A stretch of DNA of 64,000 nucleotides, taken from JBBATK01 sp044228685. Its GTDB lineage: Bacteria; Bacteroidota; Ignavibacteria; Kapaibacteriales; NICIL-2. Location: contig JBGAUL010000015.1 of assembly GCA_044228685.1 (NCBI GenBank), forward strand, positions 1 through 64,000, written 5' to 3'. Numbering within the stretch: position 1 is the stretch's first letter; each line of letters starts with the position of its first letter. The notes beneath the pieces were generated by a model, which was not told where the DNA came from, ran no database searches, and saw nothing but the letters and a program-made list of their open reading frames with translations. A program made the translations under genes and the position numbers. Below are positions 45,031 to 54,461 of the stretch, in pieces.

Positions 45031-47217
45031 CTAAAACTCCACATAGGTCCTAACAAAGCTGTAATACACGCCTTGTTTTTTCATGAGTTCGGCGTGGTTG
45101 CCTTGTTCGGCGATGCTGCCGTCTTCGAGGACGATGATGCGGTCGACTTTTTGGAGAGTGCTGAGACGATGGGCAATGGAGATGATGGTGCTGTTGCGGA
45201 AATGACGGTACACGTTTTCCATGATGCGTTGTTCGGCAACGGCGTCGAGGGCTGAGCTGGCTTCGTCGAGAATGATGACGTCTGGGTTGCTGAGGAAGAG
45301 TCGGGCGAAGGCAATGCGAAGACGTTGTCCGCCGCTGAGACCTGATCCGCTCTCGCCAATTTTTTGATTATATCCCAAATACAACGAACTCACAAAATCA
45401 TGCAGCTCGGCAAGTTTTGCGGCTGCGATGATTTCATCCATGGATGCTTCGGGATTGGCAATGGCAATGTTCTCGCGTATGGTGCCGTTGAAGAGATGTA
45501 CCTCTTGGGGAAGCATGGCCACTTTGCGACGAAGGTACTGGGGATGAATGGTGCGCAGTTCGTGTCCGCCGACGCTGATGCTGCCCTGGTAGGAATCATA
45601 CATCTTCACCAGCAGTTTTGCTAATGTACTCTTGCCGCTGCCGTTGCGTCCGACAACGCCGATGTGCTCGCCGGCTTTGACGGAGAGACTGAGGTTTTTC
45701 AGGACGTAGTGTTCGCTAGCGTCATAGGAGAAGCTGACGAATTGCATCTCAATACCGGCATGCGGCAGCTCCGTGACTTGAGCCGCGAGGTCCGCGCGCT
45801 CCGGTTCTTGCATGAATACATCATTGAGTCGTGAAAAGGTCACGCTCAAATCCGTCAACACAAACCACAAGTCACTCACTGTCGTTGCTGAGTTCATCAT
45901 CATCGTGAACACACTGATGAAAGCAATGTATTGTCCGATGGATATTTCTGAATGAAAAGTCAGCCACGCGCCATACCAATACACGCTAATCTGTCCGCTG
46001 AAAATGATCGTCCGCAGTATGCTGTTGAGCACGATCTGTGTCTGCGATGCCGACAGCACCTTGTTCAACGCACGCTTGTAGATGTGTCGCCACTCCCAGT
46101 ATTTCAGCGTCTCGGCGGTGAGAAGCTTTATCGTCGGCATGCCAATCAATGAATCCAAAAAGGATCCCATGGTCTTGGCGTTTTCTTGAAATACCTTCTC
46201 TTGTAGTCGTCGAATGCGCGGGGTAAAAATGACGGTTGCCGCAACAAAGAGCGTGAGAAACACCGTGGCACACCAGGCCAGCGAGCTGTTCATGAAAAAG
46301 AGAATGGGCAACAGAATTGCCAACAACACCACATCCAATGCCGATTGCAGAGTGCCGGCGCTGAAGAGATTGCGGATCTTGAGATTTTCCTGAAAGCGCT
46401 GCACGAAATCTTCGCGCTTGTGCGAGTCGAAGTAGCTCTGCGTTAGTTGGGTAAAATGACGGAAGAATCGCGAGAAGAATTCAAACTCAAATTCAACGCG
46501 CAACTGCGCAAAGAGTAAGTGTCGGGCATAGGTCAAAATCACCTGCAACACAAAAACCAAAAGCATGGCAATGAGAATTGCGTAGAGCAGGTTTTTGTTT
46601 TGAAAGACAAGCACGTTGTCGATCACAACGCGCGTGAGGAATGGCAGTGCGAGCGCAAGCAGGGTCATGACGAGTGAAGCCATGACAATCTCGCGCAGCA
46701 CACGACGGAAGGGATAGAGCAGCGAAGTATAAAATGCGCGAGTCACAAAACGCTGTCGCTTTGAGTATTGCTCAGCAATCTCAATCACATCCCGCGATGC
46801 AAATACTTCCTTACCCGGCTCCAAAGCCAGTATCACGCCGTTCCACTTCGCCGTGAATTCTTGTCGACTCAATTTCTCTTTATCACTTGCCGGATCTGCA
46901 ATCCACACATCATTAGCCGTTGCTCTATACACCACCACAAAGTGATTGCCTTCATAATGCGCAATGCACGGTAGTGGAATCTGCTGCAGATGCTCAAAAC
47001 GAATGCGCGCACCTTCGGTTTGGAATCCGAAGCGCTCGGCGACAAGTGATAGGGTGTAGAGATCGGATCCGCGAGCATTCACTCCGGCTATCTCGCGCAG
47101 CGCTGCTTGGATATTGAACAATCCATAGTGCTTAAACACCATCGCAAGACAGGTGGTGCCACACTCTGTCATGTCGCGTTGCTTGATGAATGGGAATGGT
47201 TTAAGACGACGAAACAT
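45031..47217 (-). CDS. C39 peptidase-containing ABC exporter (bacteriocin/peptide type)
   Basis: The 728-residue protein combines three parts. An N-terminal C39 peptidase (about 1-135) has Q13 and catalytic C19 in KQRDMTECGTTCLAM, the histidine in GNHFVVVY and Asp in IADPAS; these proteases cut double-glycine leaders. A six-span ABC transmembrane domain follows (about 160-450), then an ATPase with Walker A GRNGSGKST (about 525), signature LSGGQRLRIA and Walker B VIILDEASSALD. It should cleave and export a peptide in one step. No HlyD/membrane-fusion or TolC-type partner and no double-glycine precursor gene was seen within the window, so the substrate is unknown. All key residues are intact. 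Confidence 0.93.
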   Translation of the reverse strand: MFRRLKPFPFIKQRDMTECGTTCLAMVFKHYGLFNIQAALREIAGVNARGSDLYTLSLVAERFGFQTEGARIRFEHLQQIPLPCIAHYEGNHFVVVYRATANDVWIADPASDKEKLSRQEFTAKWNGVILALEPGKEVFASRDVIEIAEQYSKRQRFVTRAFYTSLLYPFRRVLREIVMASLVMTLLALALPFLTRVVIDNVLVFQNKNLLYAILIAMLLVFVLQVILTYARHLLFAQLRVEFEFEFFSRFFRHFTQLTQSYFDSHKREDFVQRFQENLKIRNLFSAGTLQSALDVVLLAILLPILFFMNSSLAWCATVFLTLFVAATVIFTPRIRRLQEKVFQENAKTMGSFLDSLIGMPTIKLLTAETLKYWEWRHIYKRALNKVLSASQTQIVLNSILRTIIFSGQISVYWYGAWLTFHSEISIGQYIAFISVFTMMMNSATTVSDLWFVLTDLSVTFSRLNDVFMQEPERADLAAQVTELPHAGIEMQFVSFSYDASEHYVLKNLSLSVKAGEHIGVVGRNGSGKSTLAKLLVKMYDSYQGSISVGGHELRTIHPQYLRRKVAMLPQEVHLFNGTIRENIAIANPEASMDEIIAAAKLAELHDFVSSLYLGYNQKIGESGSGLSGGQRLRIAFARLFLSNPDVIILDEASSALDAVAEQRIMENVYRHFRNSTIISIAHRLSTLQKVDRIIVLEDGSIAEQGNHAELMKKQGVYYSFVRTYVEF

Positions 47218-47328
47218 CCGTCCTACCGGTCGGTGAATTTCCTGTTGCTGCGTCCCGAAAATACGATTCAGTGCACTTAGCTGACGAATCTTCGCGCAAG
47301 CACGCAGCAGAAAAATCCAAAGGATGTA

Positions 47329-49233
47329 TCAATGAGCGCCCAAGAGAGCAGGATTGACCTTGAGACCGCCCTGCTGCGCCTTCAAAGCATCAGCACGGGC
47401 TGCCGCCATGTTGCTTTGCGCAGCATACAATTCCGCACGCTCAGCGTAGAACTGCGGCTTGGGTTGAATGGCAATGCATTCGGACAAGGTGGCAAGGGCC
47501 TTGTCAGGACGATTGAGGATCTTGTAACAGGTGGCCAGCGAATGACGATTCTCCACGTCCTGCGGCACAAACGAAATGTACTTCTGATAATCTCTCGCAG
47601 CCTCTTCATGTCGCTGCAAGTTGAAGAGCGCTATTGCGCGATAGGTATATGCGAGTTTAAAATTCGGGTTGATTTCCAGTGCCGCGTTTAGGTCAGGCAA
47701 CGCTTCAGCCGGATGTCCGGCACGAACCCGCACCGCACCTCGATTTGCCAATGCAGGCGCAAAGCGAGGCTGTATATCCAGTGCTCGCGTGTAATCCGCA
47801 ATAGCGAGTGAATCCTTGTTTAAATCAAAGTAAATGTTTCCGCGATTGCAATAGCCCCAGTGGTCGAGCTTGTACATATCAAGACCCTTGTTGTAATACT
47901 CTAGAGCCTTTTCAATCTTGCCTTCCGTCCGCAAGGTCGATGCACGATTGGTGTAGGCACGCTCCGACGGCACATTCTGTATCGCCGATTCCCACACACT
48001 CGCACTATCCTTCCATGTTGCAGCCTGCGCGTAACAGCGTCCGGCACACAATAAACCCAGCAACGCCACTACTCCCAACGCAACATTCTGTTTCTTGGCC
48101 AGTGCAGAATCAATCAACCAACCAAGCACGACGGCGAGTCCGATGTAGGGTACGTAGGAATAGCGCTCGGCAATAATTGCTGAACCAATGACTTTGAACT
48201 GCAGGATGAGAAGAAGATTGACGACAAAGAACACACTGCCCCAGACAAGGAGGGGCGAGCGTTTGCGAAAGACGTAAACAAGCGTCGCGCAGACGAGCAC
48301 AACCGGGAGTCCGATATAATACACCGAAGGCAGCGCCTCATTAAAAGCCGGCAGCTGATAAAACGCAGCAAGATTAATTGGCGCGACGAACTTGTAGATG
48401 TACATCGCCATCGAGTAAAAGCCAAAGAAGAATCGGAACTGCAACGGGAATGCATTTGAGGTATCGGTTGCACCGCCAGCAGTTTGCGCGCCAAGCGTTA
48501 TCCAAGCCATGAGCGCTGAGAAGAGGAAGAGCGGAATTTTTTCAATAAAGACTTGGGCGTTAAAGGAACGTCCGCGTTGGAGATCGAGGCTAAGCACCGC
48601 GAGCGGAAAGACAATTGCCGCTGGCTTTGAAGCCAAAGACAATATCGCGCATACACTGGTCCACAACAGCCATTTCTTGTCTGTGCTATCCACATAGCGC
48701 AAGTAAGAAATCAATCCGAGCAGGAAGAAGAAAGTGTAGAGCACGTCTTTGCGTTCTGCAATCCACGACACCGACTCCACGTGCATGGGATGCACGCCGA
48801 AAAGCAAGGCCGCGCAGAAGGCAATTACAATACGGTTGCCGCTTAGTCGCTGAACAAAGAAAAACACCAACACCGCATTCGCCATATGCAAAAGCAGCGT
48901 CAGCAAATGATAGCCCGTTGTCGAATTCCCGCCTATTGAATAATTCAAAGCCAAACTCATCATCGTCAGAGGATGGTAATTCCCCTGCACCGGCTCCGTA
49001 ATCATGCGCTTCAGATTCGAAAAGCTGTGGATCATCTCATTGTTCGACACGTAGTCGTCGTCGTCCATGTTGATGAACTCCCCACTCAGCGACGGAGTGT
49101 AGCACGCAAAGGTTAGTCCGGCAATCAACGCCAACAACAACCACTGCAAACTCGATTGCGTCGCCGATTTCGCTACCGCGCCTTTTTTGTCCTGCGCAGC
49201 CGTTTTCTGCTTGTTCTTCTTTGCCGAAGCCAT
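47329..49233 (-). CDS. Polytopic membrane protein with C-terminal TPRs (TMTC/PMT-like)
   Basis: The 634-residue protein has about ten transmembrane segments after a basic Lys-rich N-terminus, with the luminal-type motif NMDDDDYVSNN and conserved HPMHVESVSWIAERKDVL, the hallmark of the TMTC/DUF1736 group of O-mannosyltransferase-like proteins. Residues about 425-620 are tandem TPRs (ALEYYNKGLDMYKLDHWGYC, AIADYTRALDIQPRFAPALA). Eukaryotic TMTC proteins transfer mannose to cadherins; bacterial homologues are mostly uncharacterised, so protein glycosylation is a hypothesis. It is upstream of the C39 exporter by 111 bases. Confidence 0.85.
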   Translation of the reverse strand: MASAKKNKQKTAAQDKKGAVAKSATQSSLQWLLLALIAGLTFACYTPSLSGEFINMDDDDYVSNNEMIHSFSNLKRMITEPVQGNYHPLTMMSLALNYSIGGNSTTGYHLLTLLLHMANAVLVFFFVQRLSGNRIVIAFCAALLFGVHPMHVESVSWIAERKDVLYTFFFLLGLISYLRYVDSTDKKWLLWTSVCAILSLASKPAAIVFPLAVLSLDLQRGRSFNAQVFIEKIPLFLFSALMAWITLGAQTAGGATDTSNAFPLQFRFFFGFYSMAMYIYKFVAPINLAAFYQLPAFNEALPSVYYIGLPVVLVCATLVYVFRKRSPLLVWGSVFFVVNLLLILQFKVIGSAIIAERYSYVPYIGLAVVLGWLIDSALAKKQNVALGVVALLGLLCAGRCYAQAATWKDSASVWESAIQNVPSERAYTNRASTLRTEGKIEKALEYYNKGLDMYKLDHWGYCNRGNIYFDLNKDSLAIADYTRALDIQPRFAPALANRGAVRVRAGHPAEALPDLNAALEINPNFKLAYTYRAIALFNLQRHEEAARDYQKYISFVPQDVENRHSLATCYKILNRPDKALATLSECIAIQPKPQFYAERAELYAAQSNMAAARADALKAQQGGLKVNPALLGAH

Positions 49234-49491
49234 AGCTGTATCAAATGGTTAGAATTCCCCTAAGTATCGGTTCCCCAGACCCAACACTCAAGACCAATTT
49301 AATCAGTCAACGCGATTGATGCACCCCCTCTCCCACTCAGGCCGATTCTTGTTCGCCTCCAGCAGCTTCCATAGCTCTTGCGCCACAACCCGGTTGGCTC
49401 CAGGCAATTGCTCAGGCGGACTTCACTCTTGGAGCTACATAATATGCTTCGAGCTTCGATTAGGTGGCTTTTCTGGCAGTGGGAAGCAATG

Positions 49492-50097
49492 CTATGCGAG
49501 TTGACCTTCTATCCGCCTCTGCACTTCCGGCCACTCGCTATCCAGTATCGAGTAATAGGCTGAATTACGGTTGGTGCCGTTTTCGCGAAGCATGTCGTGA
49601 CGGAGCACGCCTTCGAAGCGGGCGCCGAGTTTTTCGATGGCTTTGCGGGAACGGATGTTGTTTTCGTCGGTTTTGAGTTGCACGCGCACCAGTCGCAGGT
49701 CGTTGAAGCAATGGTTGAGCAGTAGCAGCTTGCATTCGGGATTGACGCGACTCGACCACACGCTGGGATGCAGCCAGGTCCATCCAATCTCCAGTTTGCG
49801 ATGTTCTGGTTGAATATCGAGAAAGCGTGTGCTTCCTACGAGTTGTTCATCGGCTCGACGTACAACGACATAGGGAAACTGGGTGCCTTTGGCTTTTTGA
49901 ATTAATGCTGACTCCATTGCTGCACGGAACTTGCGCTCGCTGGTTCCATCAAATACGTAGTGTTCCCAAATACGTTTGTCTTGTGCAAGCCGACTGAGTT
50001 CGTCGATGTACTCAGGTTGTAATTCGCGTAGCTCTACCTCTCGTCCGCTTAAGACCGGACTAATCATGAGCTGCGGAGTTGAATTGCCTAGAGACAT
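49492..50097 (-). CDS. GNAT family N-acetyltransferase (RimJ/RimL-like)
   Basis: The 201-residue protein has the GNAT fold of the RimJ/RimL group: VELRELQPEYIDELSRLA at the start, VVVRRADEQLVGSTRFLDI, EIGWTWLHPSVWSSRVNPECK (acetyl-CoA loop region) and the C-terminal NIRSRKAIEKLGARFEGVLRHDM. RimJ-type enzymes acetylate protein N-termini, but many family members modify antibiotics or metabolites; substrate not assignable. A class A beta-lactamase and an O-methyltransferase gene are upstream on the same strand, without clear operon linkage. Confidence 0.9.
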   Translation of the reverse strand: MSLGNSTPQLMISPVLSGREVELRELQPEYIDELSRLAQDKRIWEHYVFDGTSERKFRAAMESALIQKAKGTQFPYVVVRRADEQLVGSTRFLDIQPEHRKLEIGWTWLHPSVWSSRVNPECKLLLLNHCFNDLRLVRVQLKTDENNIRSRKAIEKLGARFEGVLRHDMLRENGTNRNSAYYSILDSEWPEVQRRIEGQLA

Positions 50098-50198
50098 GAG
50101 CCTGAGTATTTAATGAGAGCGCACTGTATGTAAATATTAATCGAAGTAATAATTCTTCACCTTTGCCTGTTATTTAAACAGAACAATTAATTAGTGCA

Positions 50199-50870
50199 TT
50201 ATTTCTTGTATGCCAATGTCATACCATCACCCAAGGGAACTAAACAGCATTGTACATCGGGATGCGTGCTGACAACACGATTGTATTCTTGTAAAGCACG
50301 AACATTGTGTGGCTCAAACTCAGTTTCGGGATTTGCGATTTCGCCCCATGCGAGGGTGTTGTCGGCACAAATCACACCTCCCTGCCGCACCAGTGCCAGA
50401 GCCGCGTGGAAGTAGTTCAAGTAGTTTGGTTTGTCGGCATCAATAAACACAAAGTCGAAGAGCGAATCGTTGTTCGCTTGTTGCGAGAGTGTGTTTATCA
50501 CATCCATGCCACTGCCACAGTGAACTTCAATGTTTGAGCTTAGTGCTGCTTGCTGGGCTTTGCGACGGATGAAATCACAATAATCTTGGTTTATCTCGGC
50601 GCATACAACTCGTCCGTCTTTAGGCAGTGCACGTGCCATCAGTATTGCTGAATAGCCGGCCAGCGAACCAATTTCCAAAACACGTTTGGCATTCATAGCG
50701 CGAAGAAAGAGTTGAATAAATGCTCCCTGTTCGCCGGAAATGTGAATTGGCGGAATGTCGTTGTCGGCTGCTTCTTGACGAAGACGCGCCAGAAACTCAT
50801 CCTCAGCATTAAAATGTGTTGTGAGGTAATCTGCAATTGCCGGACTAACCGGTGTGATACTATTTGCCAT
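50199..50870 (-). CDS. Class I O-methyltransferase (caffeoyl-CoA/catechol type)
   Basis: The 223-residue protein follows the metal-dependent O-methyltransferase family: AFIQLFLRAMNAKRVLEIGSLAGYSAILMARAL with motif I, VVCAEINQDYCDFIRRKAQ, the acidic motif FDFVFIDADKPNYLNYFHAA and GGVICADNTLAWGEIA with metal ligands D and N. It methylates catechol-like hydroxyls using SAM; the actual substrate is unknown. Size is normal. Confidence 0.92.
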   Translation of the reverse strand: MANSITPVSPAIADYLTTHFNAEDEFLARLRQEAADNDIPPIHISGEQGAFIQLFLRAMNAKRVLEIGSLAGYSAILMARALPKDGRVVCAEINQDYCDFIRRKAQQAALSSNIEVHCGSGMDVINTLSQQANNDSLFDFVFIDADKPNYLNYFHAALALVRQGGVICADNTLAWGEIANPETEFEPHNVRALQEYNRVVSTHPDVQCCLVPLGDGMTLAYKK

Positions 50871-50961
50871 AGATAAAAACCAAGGATAAAAAGTGTGTTT
50901 GTGCTAGATCCGATGACTGCGCCGTCGGCGCTATTGTCTTGTGCTGCTTTGACACAGAACC

Positions 50962-51858
50962 TTAGTGCCAATCGCTCACAAAATACTTCCAGATTTGTGC
51001 ACTGAGCTGCGCAATGAGTGCGGCGCTGTCTGCATCACTCAAAGCAGAGTTGTGAACAAAGACAGCGAGCGCGAGATGTTGTCCGCTGGGTAAAGTAATG
51101 ACCCCGATATCGTTACATGCTACCACGCGTTTTTTAATATGACCAGAAGTACCCGTCTTGTGCGCCAGCTTCACACCGGCCGGAAGACCTGCTTTAATGC
51201 GGTTTGCGGGATTTTGCGAGTTCAGCATGAGGTTGAGCAAGACGTTATAGCACTGCGGACTGAGCAAGGCGTGTGTGTACCACTTCGTGAGTACTTCAAC
51301 AGCAGCGCCGGGAGTCGTCCAATTCTCATACTGTGCCATTTCCTTTTTGTGCATCTGCAATTCGGTTGTGCGGATGTTTACATTCTGGATGTCGTGCTTG
51401 CGCAGAAACTGTTCGACGACGCGAGGTCCGCCGACAAGACGAAAGAGGATGTCGCATGCATTGTTATCACTCTCCGACACCATTGCTGCAAGCAAAGTAT
51501 CGAGTCGAAGCGAGCAGGATTTGTACTTAACCCGTTCGGCCAACGGACTCCACGTATCATCATCCCACTCACGCGCTTTTACTGCTATCATCTGATCCAA
51601 AGCAAAGCGTCCTTCGTCCACCATGCTCAACACCGTCAGCGCCAAATGAAACTTATACACGCTCTGCATTGGAAAGTGCCTTGCCGGGTTGATGCTAAGC
51701 GTGTCACCGCTTTCAATAAGGCGCAGCCCAATACCGACTGTTGCGTCTTTGGTTTTTAATGTGCTATCGAGTGCACGTGCCAAGTCGCGTAGATTCTTTG
51801 CCTGCGTGCTGCTACAGGTAAGTCCAATGATGAGGATGAGGAGTGAGACTATTCTCAT
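50962..51858 (-). CDS. Class A beta-lactamase, subclass A2 (PER/VEB/CfxA/CblA-like)
   Basis: The ATG at 51858 starts a 298-residue protein with signal peptide (cleavage near STQA). All catalytic motifs of a serine beta-lactamase are present: S66-V-Y-K69, the SDN loop S130-D131-N132, E166 in the omega loop and K234-T-G. The omega loop reads TTELQMHKKEMAQYENW, the form found in subclass A2 (PER, VEB, CfxA and CblA), a subclass typical of Bacteroidota. It should hydrolyse penicillins or cephalosporins in the periplasm; spectrum cannot be read from sequence. No mobile element, integron or resistance cassette is nearby, so it looks like a resident chromosomal gene. Confidence 0.93.
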   Translation of the reverse strand: MRIVSLLILIIGLTCSSTQAKNLRDLARALDSTLKTKDATVGIGLRLIESGDTLSINPARHFPMQSVYKFHLALTVLSMVDEGRFALDQMIAVKAREWDDDTWSPLAERVKYKSCSLRLDTLLAAMVSESDNNACDILFRLVGGPRVVEQFLRKHDIQNVNIRTTELQMHKKEMAQYENWTTPGAAVEVLTKWYTHALLSPQCYNVLLNLMLNSQNPANRIKAGLPAGVKLAHKTGTSGHIKKRVVACNDIGVITLPSGQHLALAVFVHNSALSDADSAALIAQLSAQIWKYFVSDWH

Positions 51859-52113
51859 AGCGAGGTAGAAAAGGGAAGAGAAATACGAACAATGACCTAC
51901 TCTGCAATCTAGCACGCGTTTGTTTATAATTCTGACGAAGTGGTTATTAGGCACCAGAGTCTATAAATCGTAATACTCTTTTGTCAATCCTGTCTTTAGT
52001 TCGATGTATTTTTTCACACGATCATGTATGACCTGAGGTGTATACCGCACATTTTTAAACGTCTTGGCAAATGAGACCAGCGATTCTCTTTTATCGAGAA
52101 CATGTGGCATCAC

Positions 52114-53016
52114 TCACTCAATCCACGTCAATCTCGACGAAATCAACTTCCAGCCGGATGCTTCACGTTTCATGATTGCCTCGCCGCCTTGGTACACGAC
52201 AGTAAAGTGCACACGTGCGTATTTGAGATTTGGATCGAACACTATTTGTGTTACTTCAGGGTAGGTGAGCAGTTGCCAGTAACCGCCCCAGTGACCGTAC
52301 CAGATATGAATGAATTGCTCCAAGAATTTCTTCCGCTCGGCGCTTTGTCCTGTTGCTCGGGCCACGTTCATGATGCCACCTTCACCGAGTTCAGCATGCG
52401 CATCCATGAGAAAATCACTGAGTGTGTGTTCGTAGTCGTTCGTGAGGTACACAGCTTGTGCCGAGGGAACATTGATCTTTGGTCTAAAATCCACGATTGA
52501 GTCTACCAGCCTAACGTTGGACTCAGGAAACATGTAGAATCTGTTCCCATATCGCGCGATAACCTTTGGAGACAGACGTCCATCCGTTTTCGTGAGCAAG
52601 ACTCTCGTAAGACTATCCTTAAAGTGATAACCACGAATCCTAGCTTCGACGGCTAAATCCGTGTCCTGGGGCGTATAATTGACTTTGTCAGCGAATGATA
52701 CGTACAACTTGTTTTGCACCACGACATATTTCACCGAGTCATAAAAATCAGTTCCAAACTCGCAGCCTCCCTTTGCTTTTAAATCTTTGGGCGTATAGAA
52801 TGCTTCAAACACTCGACAAGCTTCTCGCAAGGTGTCGTTGTATTTAGCAATCGTTTGCTCGTCATGAGGCGGGACGCGTTGCTCCCACTGCTTAAAGAAC
52901 TTCTGCAACTCATCTGCAGACTGCATCTCAAAAGCCATCCGCAACAAGTCGCCCGGATCTTGTGCACGACAATGAAGACTACATGCTACAATCAAGAGCA
53001 AATACATCGTTTTCAT
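52114..53016 (-). CDS. Secreted protein of unknown function
   Basis: The 300-residue protein has a signal peptide (about 1-18, ending HCRAQ) and a globular mature part with conserved-looking aromatic clusters (FIHIWYGHWGGYWQLLTYP, then YARVHFTVVYQGGEAIMKRE). The end resembles an SnoaL/NTF2-like or DUF4440-type curved sheet (VVYQGGEAIMKREASGWKLI), where such proteins often end, but the match is weak. I do not recognise the family. It is preceded by 473 gene-free bases. Confidence 0.75.
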   Translation of the reverse strand: MKTMYLLLIVACSLHCRAQDPGDLLRMAFEMQSADELQKFFKQWEQRVPPHDEQTIAKYNDTLREACRVFEAFYTPKDLKAKGGCEFGTDFYDSVKYVVVQNKLYVSFADKVNYTPQDTDLAVEARIRGYHFKDSLTRVLLTKTDGRLSPKVIARYGNRFYMFPESNVRLVDSIVDFRPKINVPSAQAVYLTNDYEHTLSDFLMDAHAELGEGGIMNVARATGQSAERKKFLEQFIHIWYGHWGGYWQLLTYPEVTQIVFDPNLKYARVHFTVVYQGGEAIMKREASGWKLISSRLTWIE

Positions 53017-53489
53017 AACCCTACTCCGTCATTAGTTCTTAAGCTTCGAGCCTACTGCACGGATCATTGGATGATAATGCAGTGTAGCATTGATAAACAG
53101 CGTGACTTCATAGTGTGTAATCATGTTAAAGCTCGCTCAGCGCTACACTTATGAGGCGCTGTTCAAAAGACTCAATGAATTGGAATTAGGTTACAATACT
53201 GGGGTGGCTAGTGCACTTCTTTATTCCACGAACAATCATTCCTTTCATTCAATAACATGTCTTCAATTCCCCGGAGAACTGATTAGTTGGTTGGTGAAGT
53301 AGAGTGTTTGTTATTTCGGTGCATCCAAGCTCAAGTATTCAACACACTAGTGCAACGGACTTCGCGAACGATTTCTCAACAATCTTGCATTCGCGTTGTG
53401 TCTGCCTTCACTGAGGTGCTTTCATGCAGCTTGTGTTTCCTATCTAAGAGTAAACACGCTTCCGCTGCAATTATCGGATTTAAGATCAA
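53017..53489. other. Intergenic region, 473 bases
   Basis: No gene, hairpin or repeat was recognised between the unknown secreted-protein gene and the first of two paralogous barrel genes. Confidence 0.4.
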
Positions 53490-54239
53490 CTACAACGCCA
53501 CCCCCACGTTCAACCCAACATTCAATCCCTTCATCACCAAATCATCCGACTGCAGCCAGGGGATGGATGGGATGTTTGGATCGGAGTAGTGCCATTTGAG
53601 ATCGGAGCTGAGACTGCCTGCAGCGTATCCAAGAGTGAGGCGTATGAAGGAGTTGTCGGGGTTCAGTGAGGATGAGGTATTGAGCCATCGAGGACAGTAC
53701 ACGAGCGAGACTTGGGGTCCGGCGGACATCTCCGTTCTTCTCGAACTACTCAGCACTCCATCAACCACATTCAACTCTGCTTTATTCAACCATCCTTCAA
53801 CACCAACTTGCGCAAAGAGGCCTTTGTTCCAGAGGGCGAGTTGATAGTTAAGGGTGTAGGCGATGTAGCTGGTGTAGCGTACGCGACTTTGTCGCCGGAT
53901 TCCGTCAACAGTGCGCAGAGCATAATCATCCTCACCGGGCAGAGGTAAAAACTGCCACGGTATTGAAATCGCAGCCCTGAAATTCCACTTGCTTAGTCCA
54001 AATTCTACACTCGGCACACATGTCTTCCACGCACCAACCGATGCAAAACCTTTGTCGCCTAACTGTTCGTTGACCCGTCGCGTGTCAAATGACAAGGCCG
54101 AAATACGCAACCCAATATCCACTCGCGCATGTGGTGAATCCGGCGTCGCACTAGTAGTAGAGTCATCCGGCGAAGCTTCGAGCTGAATCGCAATCAAAAA
54201 AGCCAGCAAGAGAATAACAGCACGATTGTGTGGGTGCAT
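53490..54239 (-). CDS. Outer-membrane beta-barrel protein, paralogue of the gene at 54462
   Basis: The 249-residue protein has a signal peptide (ending QLEAS), a short Ser/Thr/Asp linker and barrel strands (ARVDIGLRISALSFDTRRV, YTAYTLNYQLALWNKGLFAQVGVEGWL) ending LVMKGLNVGLNVGVAL. It matches the next gene upstream in length, strand layout and C-terminus (LLKGIIFGFSFVVNL), so the two are tandem paralogues. No enzymatic motif is visible; likely a porin-like or structural outer-membrane protein. Confidence 0.75.
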   Translation of the reverse strand: MHPHNRAVILLLAFLIAIQLEASPDDSTTSATPDSPHARVDIGLRISALSFDTRRVNEQLGDKGFASVGAWKTCVPSVEFGLSKWNFRAAISIPWQFLPLPGEDDYALRTVDGIRRQSRVRYTSYIAYTLNYQLALWNKGLFAQVGVEGWLNKAELNVVDGVLSSSRRTEMSAGPQVSLVYCPRWLNTSSSLNPDNSFIRLTLGYAAGSLSSDLKWHYSDPNIPSIPWLQSDDLVMKGLNVGLNVGVAL

Positions 54240-54461
54240 GACATGTGAGATAGTTCTAAAAGCTCGTTCAAGTCAAGAGTGTCCAAGCTAAGCACAAAGC
54301 ACGTCGATCAACACATGAATTCGAAGCTTCGCAAATGAAAGCACAGACTCCGATAGTGCTGAATAATTGAGATGAGTTGGAAATGCTCTTTGCGAAGCAG
54401 ACGAAGAAGTTGAGATGCCATTGTTAGTCTCGACATTCAATACAAGCACTCTTGAAGGAGC

